From Christensenellaceae bacterium (GTDB lineage Bacteria > Bacillota > Clostridia > Christensenellales > Aristaeellaceae): a DNA stretch of 64,000 nucleotides. Below are positions 53,980-62,850 of this stretch, one piece after another; the first letter of the stretch is position 1; every line of letters starts with the position of its first letter. The notes under the pieces were generated by a model that was given only the letters and a program-made list of their open reading frames with translations, did not search any database and was not told the DNA's origin. Both the position numbers and the translations under genes were made by a program. Where the stretch lies: contig JAAYRU010000011.1 of assembly GCA_012518615.1 (NCBI GenBank), forward strand, positions 1 through 64,000, read 5' to 3'.

Positions 53980-54693
53980 ATGTATGATAACAACATTGAG
54001 TATAACCTTCCGGATATTTTAAGAAGAAACAGCTACCCCGGGCGTGGTATCGTGCTGGGAAGAACACCGGATGGTGTACCCATAGCAGTCTATTTTATCA
54101 TGGGGCGTAGCGAAAATAGCCGTAACCGTGTTTTTGTAGCTGACGAGGACAACCTGTTTATACGCATCAACGACCCAGCCAAGCTTGACGACCCATCCCT
54201 TATACTGTACCGGCCTATACGCCAACTGAATAACAATTTAATTGTTACTAATGGCGACCAGACTGATACTATATATGATGTATTATCGCAGGGAGGCATG
54301 TTTCAATATGCGCTGGACACACGGAAACACGAGCCCGACGCCCCGCACTATACACCCCGTATATCGGGACTGCTGCCGCTTGATGATGAATCTGTACTTT
54401 TGTCAGTATTGCGCGCACATGATGCTTCGGGCGAAACATGTGACCGCTTGACCTATTCTTATGAGCTGTTGCCTGGTGAGGGGCGGTTTGTGCATACCTA
54501 TCAGTGCGATGGTAATCCGCTGCCTTCCTTTGTTGGCGAGCCTGCACGGATAAAGATACCGTCCGATATCAAAAGTTTTGCCCAAGAAATATGGAAAAGC
54601 CTTAATGCTGACAATAAAGTTGCTCTATATGTACGCAAAATGGATGAGGATCCTCTTGTTTATAATCGTCATGCACAAGGAGAAAATCAATGA
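53980..54693 (+). CDS. purO: PurO-like IMP cyclohydrolase
   Basis: This 237-residue protein resembles the archaeal-type IMP cyclohydrolase PurO, which closes FAICAR to IMP. RNSYPGRGIVLGRTPDG near residue 16 and the FYFIMGRSENSRNRVF-like segment (VYFIMGRSENSRNR) are family features. It overlaps the next gene, an AICAR transformylase, by four bases, so the two would do the work of bifunctional PurH as separate proteins. The start is ATG at 53980 after AAAGG. Base composition is richer in GC than the his operon just upstream. Confidence 0.85.
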   Translation: MYDNNIEYNLPDILRRNSYPGRGIVLGRTPDGVPIAVYFIMGRSENSRNRVFVADEDNLFIRINDPAKLDDPSLILYRPIRQLNNNLIVTNGDQTDTIYDVLSQGGMFQYALDTRKHEPDAPHYTPRISGLLPLDDESVLLSVLRAHDASGETCDRLTYSYELLPGEGRFVHTYQCDGNPLPSFVGEPARIKIPSDIKSFAQEIWKSLNADNKVALYVRKMDEDPLVYNRHAQGENQ

Positions 54694-55874
54694 AAGAACT
54701 TAAACTAAAATATGGCTGCAATCCAAATCAAACTCCTGCGCGCATTTTCCTGCGTGATGGGGGAGATCTGCCACTGGAGATATTAAACGGTACGCCGGGA
54801 TATATTAACTTCATGGATGCACTCAATGCCTTACAGTTGGTGATTGAATTAAAGCGTGCTACCGGCTTGCCTGCCGCTGCGTCTTTCAAGCATGTTAGCC
54901 CTGCCGGTGCTGCTGTGGGTAAGTCCATGAGTGATACACTCAAAAGAGCGTGCTTTGTTGATGATATAAAAGGATTGGATGATTGCCCGCTTGCGCTGGC
55001 GTATGCTCGTGCGCGCGGTGCTGACCGCTTATGTTCCTTTGGAGATTTTATCGCTCTAAGCGATGTATGTGATGTAGTTACGGCTCGAATCATCGCCCGT
55101 GAAGTATCTGACGGCGTGATTGCGCCGGGTTATAGTGAAGAAGCGCTTAAATTGCTCAAAAAAAAGCGCGGTGGCAAGTATATTGTTATTACCATTGACC
55201 CGGATTATCAGCCTACAATGATTGAGCGGAGAGACATATTTGGTATCACGCTAGAGCAGCGACGCAACGATGTAGTAATTGACGAAAATAGCCTTAATAA
55301 CATCGTAACCACAAACAATACCCTTACTGAAGAAGGCAGATTAGGTTTGCTTGTGGCTTTAATTACACTTAAATACACGCAGAGCAACTCCATATGTTTT
55401 GCGCGCGGTGGACAGGCTATAGGCGTAGGCGCTGGGCAGCAATCGCGTGTGCACTGTACACGCTTAGCAGGCGACAAAGCTGATCTGTGGCATCTAAGGC
55501 AACACGAAAAAACATTGGCGCTATCGTTTGTAACTAGTATTACACGCCCAGAGCGCGACAATGCGGTGGATGCATTTCTGTCGCCATATGCGCAGGAGGT
55601 ATTTAGTAACGGAGGCTGGAAGGGAATTTTCACCCAAGAGCCTGATTACCTTAAAGAGGATGAAAAGAAAGCCTATCTAAGCAGTATAAGTGGCGTGGCA
55701 CTTGGCAGCGATGCTTTTTTCCCTTTTGATGATAGCATTATACGCGCACATGAAAGCGGTGTTACTTTCGTGGCGCAGCCAGGCGGTTCGGTACGCGACC
55801 AAGAAGTGATTGACCGCTGCAACCAATATGGTATGCTAATGGCTATGACTGGGCAAAGGTTGTTTCATCATTGA
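54690..55874 (+). CDS. purH: AICAR formyltransferase, stand-alone (PurH C-terminal domain only)
   Basis: This 394-residue protein corresponds to the transformylase half of PurH and lacks the N-terminal MGS-like cyclohydrolase half. KYGCNPNQTPARIF at the start, SFKHVSPAGAAVG with the catalytic Lys-His pair (near 67), KYTQSNSICFARGGQAIGVG and the late GVTFVAQPGGSVRDQEVI are clear. The FKHVSPAGAAVG form is like that of animal ATIC rather than E. coli PurH (IKHxNPCG). It would formylate AICAR with 10-formyl-THF, and the adjacent PurO would close the ring. Confidence 0.9.
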   Translation: MKELKLKYGCNPNQTPARIFLRDGGDLPLEILNGTPGYINFMDALNALQLVIELKRATGLPAAASFKHVSPAGAAVGKSMSDTLKRACFVDDIKGLDDCPLALAYARARGADRLCSFGDFIALSDVCDVVTARIIAREVSDGVIAPGYSEEALKLLKKKRGGKYIVITIDPDYQPTMIERRDIFGITLEQRRNDVVIDENSLNNIVTTNNTLTEEGRLGLLVALITLKYTQSNSICFARGGQAIGVGAGQQSRVHCTRLAGDKADLWHLRQHEKTLALSFVTSITRPERDNAVDAFLSPYAQEVFSNGGWKGIFTQEPDYLKEDEKKAYLSSISGVALGSDAFFPFDDSIIRAHESGVTFVAQPGGSVRDQEVIDRCNQYGMLMAMTGQRLFHH

Positions 55875-55966
55875 TTTATGCGTCAATTAACATTTTGCGG
55901 TGGGTTTGGATTGATAGAGTACACTAAAGTTCGCAACTTTGCTTAGTAGGTTTTAGTCATAAGTTA

Positions 55967-55995
55967 TGTTAAGGTCACTGGAACTCCGCTATAAT
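55967..55995 (+). promoter_or_regulatory. Candidate promoter of the 24-codon ORF
   Basis: A consensus TATAAT at 55990-55995, with TGTTAA at 55967-55972 as a weak -35 box and a 17-base spacer. Confidence 0.4.
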
Positions 55996-56032
55996 GTGTG
56001 TTTTCAAGACATTCACAAGGAGGAGAATACCA

Positions 56033-56107
56033 ATGGCTCAAAACAAGAATACCATGAATTACAGCTTGCTTATTACTGCAACCAGTCCATATCCCTTCGA
56101 TTCATAA
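56033..56107 (+). CDS. 24-residue ORF with strong expression signals, possible remnant of a truncated gene
   Basis: The ATG at 56033 is preceded at 9 bases by AAGGAGG (56017-56023) and a TATAAT box lies 38 bases upstream of the start. The ORF reads MAQNKNTMNYSLL and ends after 24 residues at TAA 56105-56107, without resemblance to a known peptide. Its 3' end overlaps antisense the end of the convergent 56073 gene. It may be a true small protein or the surviving 5' end of a gene cut off when the neighbouring minus-strand block arrived. Confidence 0.4.
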   Translation: MAQNKNTMNYSLLITATSPYPFDS

Positions 56108-57152
56108 TGTTTACAAATAAGCGAAATGGTGATTTATACTGCGAAGGATCAATTTCATCAGGCTTAGTAAATTGGAAGGGTATAAGCAGCCAGGCTTTTC
56201 CATCATATCCATCCTCTATGCGCATCGCCGCCAGCCGACCTTTGCGCTGCTCTATGAGTAGAGACAATGGTTTATGAATGGTTTTCAACATTGCATTAGG
56301 CAGGCTTTGCTTTAGTCGCTGTTCTGCTGCCTGTGCTGCGGGTAGATCTGTGTACTCCAGCCCAAGCAGCACTATCATATTCTCCTGCTCCTCCAATTGC
56401 GCAATCGCCATTAGTCCCAGAGGCTCTTTCATTAGGGTCAGAACCTTGTCTGCTTGGATCATCACCAACTGCTTTACAGGCTGCGGTGACAACGCTTGCA
56501 GCAGCGCCTGCATCCTAGGCTCCTCAGACAGCATGGTATCTTTTTCTGCTGCGGCGATAGTGCGCATTGCATTTTCGTTCCTGCTGGACACTATTATGCT
56601 GTCATCAAAGGCAAAAGGCCAACGTTGCCCATATCTCCCCCCGAAGATAAAGGAAGAATCCGTTTTTTCTTTATTGAATTGCTGTCCTGCGCTGAAATTT
56701 CCCTCCAATCCCCATAGAGGTAAGCCCTTCTGCTCAGAAGGTATCTGTAGATATCCTTGTTGGTTGAGCATCGTCTCTATTTGCGCTGGAGAAAAAGTTC
56801 CCTTTAGCCATGCTTGGTCGTTTGGCGGTATGCCAATGCTCATGCTTTGGTGCACATCCGTTTGCGAGAAACCCATAGTTGAGATTAAATCCTCATTAGA
56901 AAAGTAATGAAAATTCATCGGGTCAAAGCCCGCCACAAGTTCCAATGGGCTTTGTGCACCTTGGTAGTCGATAAAGCTTAAATAATCCCACTCAAAGGTC
57001 TTGGCTGGCACTTGGCACAAAAATTGTTCCAAGGGCTGCTCCCCAAGCGTTGAAGCCTGGGCTTGTGTGCCAATTATTATTTGGGTGTCCGCAATGCACC
57101 CAAGCACCAACAATAGCGTTGTTAGCACCAGCATTAAATTTCTCTTTTTCAT
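56073..57152 (-). CDS. Probable surface lipoprotein, DUF3352-like
   Basis: This 359-residue protein starts with a lipoprotein-like signal (MKKRNLMLVLTTLLLVLGC, Cys19; the lipobox VLGC is slightly atypical at -2). The mature part alternates strand and helix, with SFIDYQGAQSPLELVAGFDP and repeated Gln-rich helices, a style seen in DUF3352-type extracytoplasmic proteins. No catalytic motif is visible. The ATG at 57152 follows CAGGAGG; a 40-residue extension to 57272 has no ribosome site. It follows the PEBP gene on the same strand. Confidence 0.6.
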   Translation of the reverse strand: MKKRNLMLVLTTLLLVLGCIADTQIIIGTQAQASTLGEQPLEQFLCQVPAKTFEWDYLSFIDYQGAQSPLELVAGFDPMNFHYFSNEDLISTMGFSQTDVHQSMSIGIPPNDQAWLKGTFSPAQIETMLNQQGYLQIPSEQKGLPLWGLEGNFSAGQQFNKEKTDSSFIFGGRYGQRWPFAFDDSIIVSSRNENAMRTIAAAEKDTMLSEEPRMQALLQALSPQPVKQLVMIQADKVLTLMKEPLGLMAIAQLEEQENMIVLLGLEYTDLPAAQAAEQRLKQSLPNAMLKTIHKPLSLLIEQRKGRLAAMRIEDGYDGKAWLLIPFQFTKPDEIDPSQYKSPFRLFVNIMNRRDMDWLQ

Positions 57153-57252
57153 TTGAAACCTCCTGTCTGTATTTTTATTTCTACGAAATAATTCAAAAAT
57201 ATTTATGATTCTAAATCTAAACATCCAAAACTTAGTATTTTTTGTTATATTT

Positions 57253-57825
57253 TTACCTTGCATAAGTTCCAATAACTGTTGCTTCGGTCAATATCTTTCC
57301 TTCCGACAATTCCTGAAATTGCGATAAGTTAAAACCGGCTTTAATATTAAGCTTTTCAGACAGCGCATATACAGTAATTACATAACGATGCATGCCGGAT
57401 GGCGGTGTGGGTCCACCGTATCCGATTGTTTTAAAATCATTTATGCCCTGTATGATGTCTTCCGACCAATCAATACTTGCGTTTTCTGGGATTTCACAGA
57501 TTGTATCGTTTACCGGTATGTTGGCAACGAGCCAATGTACCCAATCACCTCCGTCAGGGTCAATCATGGTTATAGCAAGTGTGGCGGTATCTTTTGGAAT
57601 ATTGCTTATTGTTAGAGGTGGAGAAAGAGAGGGGATAGTTTTATTGATGAACTGTTTTCCTTTTGCTCCGTAAGGTAATCCCAGTGCTCCATCAATTATG
57701 GCGGTGCTTGTAACTGTCATGTCTGATATTTGAGTAGTATCAGGTAAAGCTGCAGATTCTGCCAAAGCAGACAGTTCTACCATAATAATAATTATTATTA
57801 ATAAGAACAGTATGGTGCGTTTCAT
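57253..57825 (-). CDS. Secreted PEBP-family (YbhB/YbcL-like) protein
   Basis: This 190-residue protein has a signal peptide (MKRTILFLLIIIIIMVELSA, first 20 residues) and the bacterial PEBP fold. PPLTISNIP, the core DPDGGDWVHWLVANIP with the anion-binding Asp and His, and GYGGPTPPSGMHRYVITVYAL are all present. The physiological ligand of the bacterial members is unknown. The start is ATG at 57825 after AAGGAGG with a 10-base spacer. It is divergent from the small ORF at 57980. Confidence 0.9.
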   Translation of the reverse strand: MKRTILFLLIIIIIMVELSALAESAALPDTTQISDMTVTSTAIIDGALGLPYGAKGKQFINKTIPSLSPPLTISNIPKDTATLAITMIDPDGGDWVHWLVANIPVNDTICEIPENASIDWSEDIIQGINDFKTIGYGGPTPPSGMHRYVITVYALSEKLNIKAGFNLSQFQELSEGKILTEATVIGTYAR

Positions 57826-57979
57826 TTAGAAATTTCCTCCTTTTTTGTACAAAGTAAGAACACTGTTTTTTCGTCCTCTTTGTATTTGTTCTGGTTCTAA
57901 CCATCTCCATTATAAAGAAAAAAATAAACAAAAAGCGTGCAAATTGCACAGGATAAAAGTTTGTTACTTTTTTTATGGT

Positions 57980-58126
57980 ATGGTAATCTTCGGTTTCATT
58001 TTATCGCCCAGATTAGGATTGTATTTAGGTATATATGCAGCTAATTTCGAAACATTGATTTATAACTCTATTACAGTGTTTATAATGGGGTTATATTTTT
58101 TTGCAATATTAAAGAAGCAAGAATAG
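57980..58126 (+). CDS. Possible 48-residue membrane peptide
   Basis: From ATG 57980 the frame encodes MVIFGFILSPRLGLYLGIYA and a second hydrophobic stretch (ITVFIMGLYFFAIL), giving two TM segments and a basic end (KKQE). There is no convincing ribosome site, though an AGGATAA lies about 30 bases upstream. The surrounding 57826-58198 spacer is otherwise empty. It may be only an AT-rich chance ORF. Confidence 0.3.
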   Translation: MVIFGFILSPRLGLYLGIYAANFETLIYNSITVFIMGLYFFAILKKQE

Positions 58127-58198
58127 GGGAAAATGATATACTTTAAGTGAGTTAGATTATTACTTTCTCCTCTTTCTTGGCATTGTTTATGTCAAAAT

Positions 58199-59215
58199 TT
58201 ATGGTTGTTGTATGCCACCCTTAAGGAGCTTTGTCATCATCCATCCTGTTTTTCCATCTACCCATACCTTACACCAATATTTACCGTATTTTAATACATA
58301 CACCTGCGTACCGTTGGGGTATAGACCTTGGGTTTCCGATTTTGTAGAAGATTTTTTGCGCAGATGAGCTCCATTACCACCGGTGTTGTCAACGCTGGTT
58401 ATATAAGCATGTGGAGGTGGGGTAGCGATGGACTGTGCATTGGATACTACAGCAGCATAGCTTTGTTCCACATTAGCAACAGACATTGTAGCCGCATAGG
58501 GCTGAGGGTCAAGCCCCCATGCCATCATAAATCCTAGTTTGCCGTCTGGCGCAATCACCTGAGCAAAGTCATCGGTAAAGCCGAGCACTTGCACTTGAGT
58601 GCCGTTACTGTAGGCGCCAATTTTGTCAGACTTGAAGGATTGCGCCCCTCGCATGGTCATAGAAGAGCCGTCCTTATAAGCAACGCTCACTTGGGGTAGT
58701 ATATATGTTATAGTGCCGGGCAGGGGGTCAAAAAACAGATTTTCCGCCCTCATATAGCCTTCCAGTGTGCCAATGCATAGCTTTACCCAGCCCTTATTAG
58801 GTTGAGAAAGTACCCTAGCCACAACACCCGGATAATATCGACCAAGAGAACTAGCTTTGCTACTAGCTTTTGTGAATAAGGCGGGTAAAGTGCCCGGTTC
58901 CGCAGGAGCTACTAATGCGTGGCGGAAACCATCCTCCAAAGTTTTGGGGCGCAAGCCTATGTTTTTTACCCAGCCATCCAAGGTCTTCCCTGATTCAGTC
59001 AACACACGTACACATGCCCATTCAGGACTACTACTTAGCAGTTCAAATGCCTCTTCCGGCATCAGTTGCCGTAGAGTTATCGTCGACATATCAGCAGATT
59101 CATATATGATAAGCGCTTCCCCAGCGTTAATATACACTAGGGAAGCTGATAGCCCGGGTATAGCGGTGGTAAGCAGTAATCCGGCTATAAAAATCATGCT
59201 TATAATACGTTTCAT
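58199..59215 (-). CDS. Secreted protein with about four SH3-like repeats
   Basis: This 338-residue protein has a signal peptide (about 1-24, ending GLSA) and no membrane anchor. SH3-like units are seen at about residues 26-86 (ALIIYESADM to DGWVKNIGL), 106-160 (GWVKLCIGTLEGYM), 176-232 (KIGAYSNGTQVQVLG) and 278-330 (GLYPNGTQVYVLKYGKYWCK). Units three and four share the S/PNGTQVxVL pattern. Such proteins usually bind the cell wall or ligands there. The start is ATG at 59215 after AAGGAGGAATG. Confidence 0.8.
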   Translation of the reverse strand: MKRIISMIFIAGLLLTTAIPGLSASLVYINAGEALIIYESADMSTITLRQLMPEEAFELLSSSPEWACVRVLTESGKTLDGWVKNIGLRPKTLEDGFRHALVAPAEPGTLPALFTKASSKASSLGRYYPGVVARVLSQPNKGWVKLCIGTLEGYMRAENLFFDPLPGTITYILPQVSVAYKDGSSMTMRGAQSFKSDKIGAYSNGTQVQVLGFTDDFAQVIAPDGKLGFMMAWGLDPQPYAATMSVANVEQSYAAVVSNAQSIATPPPHAYITSVDNTGGNGAHLRKKSSTKSETQGLYPNGTQVYVLKYGKYWCKVWVDGKTGWMMTKLLKGGIQQP

Positions 59216-59437
59216 TGTGATTCATTCCTCCTTTATGGCACAAAAAGCTCTTTATCCATATTATACCAGAATTTATTAACAGCACAATCAGGTTTTATTT
59301 CTTATACTTTAGTTTTTGGTTAATGCTAATTGCTTAACTTGTCTGCTAATGTTACAATTGCAGTGCAAATATCAGTCGCTATGTGAGAAAATGCTTGGAT
59401 AATAGACTAAATCTTATATACTAGGAGGGATGAACAT

Positions 59438-59962
59438 ATGAGTAACTATAAAGAAAAAGATTACAAAATATTTGAGCTGTTTCAAAAGGAATGGGCATTG
59501 GTAACAGCTGGAAATTTGGACCGATTTAACTCATGTACTGTTGGATGGGGCGATATAGGCACTCTGTGGAGACGGTCAGTTGCAACTGTGTATCTCCATC
59601 CAAGCAGATATACATGTGATTTTTGCTTGCAGAATGACTTTTTTACAGTTAGCTTTTATCCGCCAAGCTGCAAAGAAGCGTTGGCCTATATGGGGTCTCA
59701 TTCGGGTCGTGATGGCAATAAAGTGGAAGCTGCAGGCTTGACACCTGTGGCTATAGGTAACAGTGTTACTTATGCGGAAGCGAAAATGACATTTCTTTGT
59801 CGTAAACTATATCAACATCAGTTTATCAAGGAAGATTTAGCTGTAGATATACAGGAATTTTATGAACAGAATCCTAAATCTTTTCCGCTGGATGATGTAG
59901 GTAACTGGCAGCCGCACTGGCTCTTTGTTGGTGAAGTTATTGATGTTATGGAGCGGGCTTAA
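59438..59962 (+). CDS. Flavin reductase-like (FMN-binding split-barrel) protein
   Basis: This 174-residue protein has the split-barrel flavin-reductase pattern: ALVTAGNLDRFNSCTVGWGD near residue 20 and WRRSVATVYLHPSRYTCDF, with the NDFFTVSFYPP strand and a GSHSGRDGNKV segment. It would bind FMN and reduce or transfer electrons. It is monocistronic with AGGAGGGATG upstream of ATG 59438 and converges on the SDR gene. The redox partner is unknown. Confidence 0.8.
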   Translation: MSNYKEKDYKIFELFQKEWALVTAGNLDRFNSCTVGWGDIGTLWRRSVATVYLHPSRYTCDFCLQNDFFTVSFYPPSCKEALAYMGSHSGRDGNKVEAAGLTPVAIGNSVTYAEAKMTFLCRKLYQHQFIKEDLAVDIQEFYEQNPKSFPLDDVGNWQPHWLFVGEVIDVMERA

Positions 59963-60002
59963 TAAAATATATTGAAGAATAAGGAACTTAAAAGTTTAAT
60001 AA

Positions 60003-60860
60003 TTAAGAAATAGAAGCTCCGCTTTGTTGCTCAGTTTTTCTCCATGGTAGCTTCAGCACGGTACGGTAACCCCAGTCCAAAAGACGGCTAGGCAGAACGC
60101 TTATAAGATACATTAAAAAGCCTGAGCCCTTGCGATACTTTAGCCGAGGACGCTTATCTTCAAGAGCTCTTATTACGGTATCTATCAAATCCTGCGGGTT
60201 TCCTGCGTTTCCAAGCACTTTGTCCATCATAAATTTTAGGCGCTTTAGCACTGTATGATAACGGGTTGTGCTTTTTAGCGCTTTAAAGTATTCATCATCA
60301 ATGCCGCTGAGTAGCTTGGTCTGATAAGCACCGGGCTGTATCTTTATAACAGGAATGCCAATAAACATAAGCTCCCGCCTTAGGCTGTCGTTATAAGCTT
60401 CAATGGCTCGTTTGGAAGCGCAATAGGCGCCTGCAAAGGGTTGGGAGGCAGCCCAGCCCACGGTAGAAGAGCAGTTTATTATGCGCCCTTGTCCTTTTTC
60501 AATTAAATCTATCATTAGTGCATTAACTCGGGCGGTACCCAGCACATTGATGTCTATAAGTTTTTCCATCAGCAGTATTGCCTCTCCTTCAACAAGTGAA
60601 GAAAATACCGATATGCCAGCAAAGTTGACAACGGCGTCCAAGCGGTCGGAGTATTTAAGCAATTCTTCTTTAGCTGCCGTTAAGCTTTCCATATCGCGCA
60701 CATTTGCATGTAGAGGGATTACATTGGGAAGCTGCCCGAGTTTCTTTAGTTTATCATTGTTTGTCCCTACAGCAAAAACTTGCCAACCCCTCTGGGATAA
60801 GGCGTGTACGCACAATTCTCCAAGACCGCCGGTAGCGCCTGTAAAGAAAACAGTTTTCAT
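60003..60860 (-). CDS. Short-chain dehydrogenase/reductase
   Basis: This 285-residue classical SDR has the cofactor motif TGATGGLG near residue 7, NFAGIS, the catalytic Ser in NCSSTVGW and the YCASK pair (Tyr and Lys), then PGAYQT. A C-terminal extension with a hydrophobic stretch (SGFLMYLISVLPSRLLDWGY) may touch the membrane. Substrate unknown. It overlaps the phosphodiester glycosidase gene by four bases. Confidence 0.88.
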   Translation of the reverse strand: MKTVFFTGATGGLGELCVHALSQRGWQVFAVGTNNDKLKKLGQLPNVIPLHANVRDMESLTAAKEELLKYSDRLDAVVNFAGISVFSSLVEGEAILLMEKLIDINVLGTARVNALMIDLIEKGQGRIINCSSTVGWAASQPFAGAYCASKRAIEAYNDSLRRELMFIGIPVIKIQPGAYQTKLLSGIDDEYFKALKSTTRYHTVLKRLKFMMDKVLGNAGNPQDLIDTVIRALEDKRPRLKYRKGSGFLMYLISVLPSRLLDWGYRTVLKLPWRKTEQQSGASIS

Positions 60861-61894
60861 GGTAAATCCTCCTCATAAATGCCTATGCCGATAATATCCT
60901 GCTGCCTTCGGGTACGTTGGTAGCCGCTGTATATGCCGGAGCTCATTACATTGTTACCCATAAAAATCATTGCCGCTGTTTGACCGCCGTCAAGGGTATA
61001 GGCTTCATAGCAGCCTTTTTCAAGTAGACGATCCGCCACAAAGCTTAAAGATACTCCAGCGGAGCGCTTGTTACGTCCCTCTACCATTATGCCCACAAAA
61101 TGACCGGGAGCAATAACACCTATGGCGCTGCGTGGCTCTCGGTGGGTAAAGCTCTTCTTTAGGCGCGTGTCCTTCTCTCTATCCTTAAACAGAATTGGAC
61201 CAAAAGCTAGAACATCTAGCGCTCCTTTGTTCAGGTAGTCATTTCCACTTAGCACTCCAGGGGTGTACATTTCCACATGTCCATCAGCATATAGAGCCAG
61301 CTCATCAAGGGGCGGTATCTTGGCTACTGGACGGGTATAAGTGTTTTCATGCAGTAGTTTACCGTTTCGGATAATAAGCCCGACGCGTTCTTTGTTTGAC
61401 AGGCGAAAGGAAAAGAAATCTCCGTTTTGGGCGTATACAACATGGTTATTACGGGCAATTTTTTCCGGTCTTTCTAGATAACGGGAAGGACGTTGCGGAT
61501 CGGCAGAAAAGACACGGAAGTGCTCTGGTTCCTTAAAGCGGATGTCAGCAATAAACCATACAACAGCTTTTCGCTCAAATTTCCCAGAATAGCGAGCAAT
61601 CTCAACCCTAAGGGTGGGCGAAATATATATCCATTGACCAGCTTCCTCATCCTTATGAACAAATACTTTTGCTGTACTCTGTTCATCAGCAGATAGAAAA
61701 CCGTCCTCGGTAAGGGATGGCCATGCCGTGAAGGGTAGAGGACCATCTGCTGGAAAAGGAGTGCCAGAAGGAGAATATGTAGGTATGTCAGTGGGCAGAG
61801 ATGTTGGATGCGCAAAAGCAGGCATGAAATAAAACAGGATGTTAAATAAAAGAAAGAATGTCATCCATCTTTTGTTTTTTACTAATCTGCTCAT
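60857..61894 (-). CDS. Secreted NAGPA-type phosphodiester glycosidase (DUF2233)
   Basis: This 345-residue protein has a signal peptide (MSRLVKNKRWMTFFLLFNIL and on to about residue 32, ending AFAHP). The C-terminal domain has NGDFFSFR, SAIGVIAPGHFVGIMVEGR and the hallmark YTLDGGQTAAMIFMG of the phosphodiester glycosidase family, with NNVMSS after it. Family members remove GlcNAc from phosphodiester linkages; the bacterial substrates may be wall polymers. The ATG at 61894 has AAGGAGAG upstream; an extension to 61942 is rejected. Confidence 0.88.
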   Translation of the reverse strand: MSRLVKNKRWMTFFLLFNILFYFMPAFAHPTSLPTDIPTYSPSGTPFPADGPLPFTAWPSLTEDGFLSADEQSTAKVFVHKDEEAGQWIYISPTLRVEIARYSGKFERKAVVWFIADIRFKEPEHFRVFSADPQRPSRYLERPEKIARNNHVVYAQNGDFFSFRLSNKERVGLIIRNGKLLHENTYTRPVAKIPPLDELALYADGHVEMYTPGVLSGNDYLNKGALDVLAFGPILFKDREKDTRLKKSFTHREPRSAIGVIAPGHFVGIMVEGRNKRSAGVSLSFVADRLLEKGCYEAYTLDGGQTAAMIFMGNNVMSSGIYSGYQRTRRQQDIIGIGIYEEDLP

Positions 61895-61971
61895 ACCGTT
61901 TCTCTCCTTATTTTTTAAGGAATATGCTCCATGAAGGGGCAAGGTCTATCATACAAGGAATAGTCAAACGC

Positions 61972-62850
61972 TTAAGAAAGTAATGTTAACCCATTCCGGT
62001 CTACTTCTAGCTCCATAAGTTGCCAGTTACCGGAAATCTCCTGCATTGCCTTCGCCATGCGCTGAGGGAAATCTTTTTCATGGTATAGGCACAAAAAAGT
62101 AGGACCGGCTCCGCTCAAGCAAAAACCGTCTGCTCCTTGCTCTTTAGCTATGCGGGTAATTTCTTTACTGCCTTTAATCAAGGGGAAGCGATAGGGCTGG
62201 TGCAGCTTGTCAGACATTGCCAAAGATAAGAGCGCACATTCTCCAGTTTCTAAAGCGCGCAGTAAAAGAGCAGCATGTCCTACATTGTATACCCCATCTT
62301 GCCTGGTTATGGTATCAGGTAATACCGCCCTTGATTTTTGAGTAGAGAGGGCAAAATCCGGAACCAATGCAAGAAAACGAATACTATCTGTAATGGGTGC
62401 AGACGCAGTATATACTTTCTCTCCCTTCAGTATGGACACACATAGCCCTCCAAATATTGCGGGGGCAACATTATCAGGATGCCCTTCAATCTTTGTGGCT
62501 ACTTCAAGTATATCTTGCTTATTTTTTTGAAGACCATTTAGTATAGAAGCTGCAGCTACCCCTGCAACAATCAAGGCGGCGCTGCTACCAAGCCCGCGGG
62601 ATGGGGGAATAGGCGAGTCAATATTAACACTTAGACCGGGTACAGCTACTCCCCATGTTGTACAGGCAGCAACAAAGGCTTTATATACCAAATTGTTAGT
62701 GTTACGGTACTCAGGTGGGCAGCCAGTAATGTTAAGTCCCTCAGCAATTTGCTCAAAAGTAAAACGAGCATACATATTAAGAGCACAGCCCAAGCAATCA
62801 AACCCCGGTCCTAAGTTGGCAGTTGTGGCGGGAACGCGAAGGCTTACCAT
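61972..62850 (-). CDS. thrB: Homoserine kinase
   Basis: This 292-residue GHMP-family kinase would phosphorylate homoserine. VPATTANLGPGFDCLGCAL at the N-terminus, the ATP motif PIPPSRGLGSSAALI near residue 85 and the late GFCLSGAGPTFL are clear. It overlaps thrC by 7 bases and would follow it in the pathway order written on this strand, thrC then thrB. Length is normal. Confidence 0.94.
   Translation of the reverse strand: MVSLRVPATTANLGPGFDCLGCALNMYARFTFEQIAEGLNITGCPPEYRNTNNLVYKAFVAACTTWGVAVPGLSVNIDSPIPPSRGLGSSAALIVAGVAAASILNGLQKNKQDILEVATKIEGHPDNVAPAIFGGLCVSILKGEKVYTASAPITDSIRFLALVPDFALSTQKSRAVLPDTITRQDGVYNVGHAALLLRALETGECALLSLAMSDKLHQPYRFPLIKGSKEITRIAKEQGADGFCLSGAGPTFLCLYHEKDFPQRMAKAMQEISGNWQLMELEVDRNGLTLLS

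Noticed and set aside
54728..55633. Two minus-strand ORFs of 121 and 141 codons inside purH
   Set aside because: Antisense to conserved transformylase motifs, with no ribosome sites.
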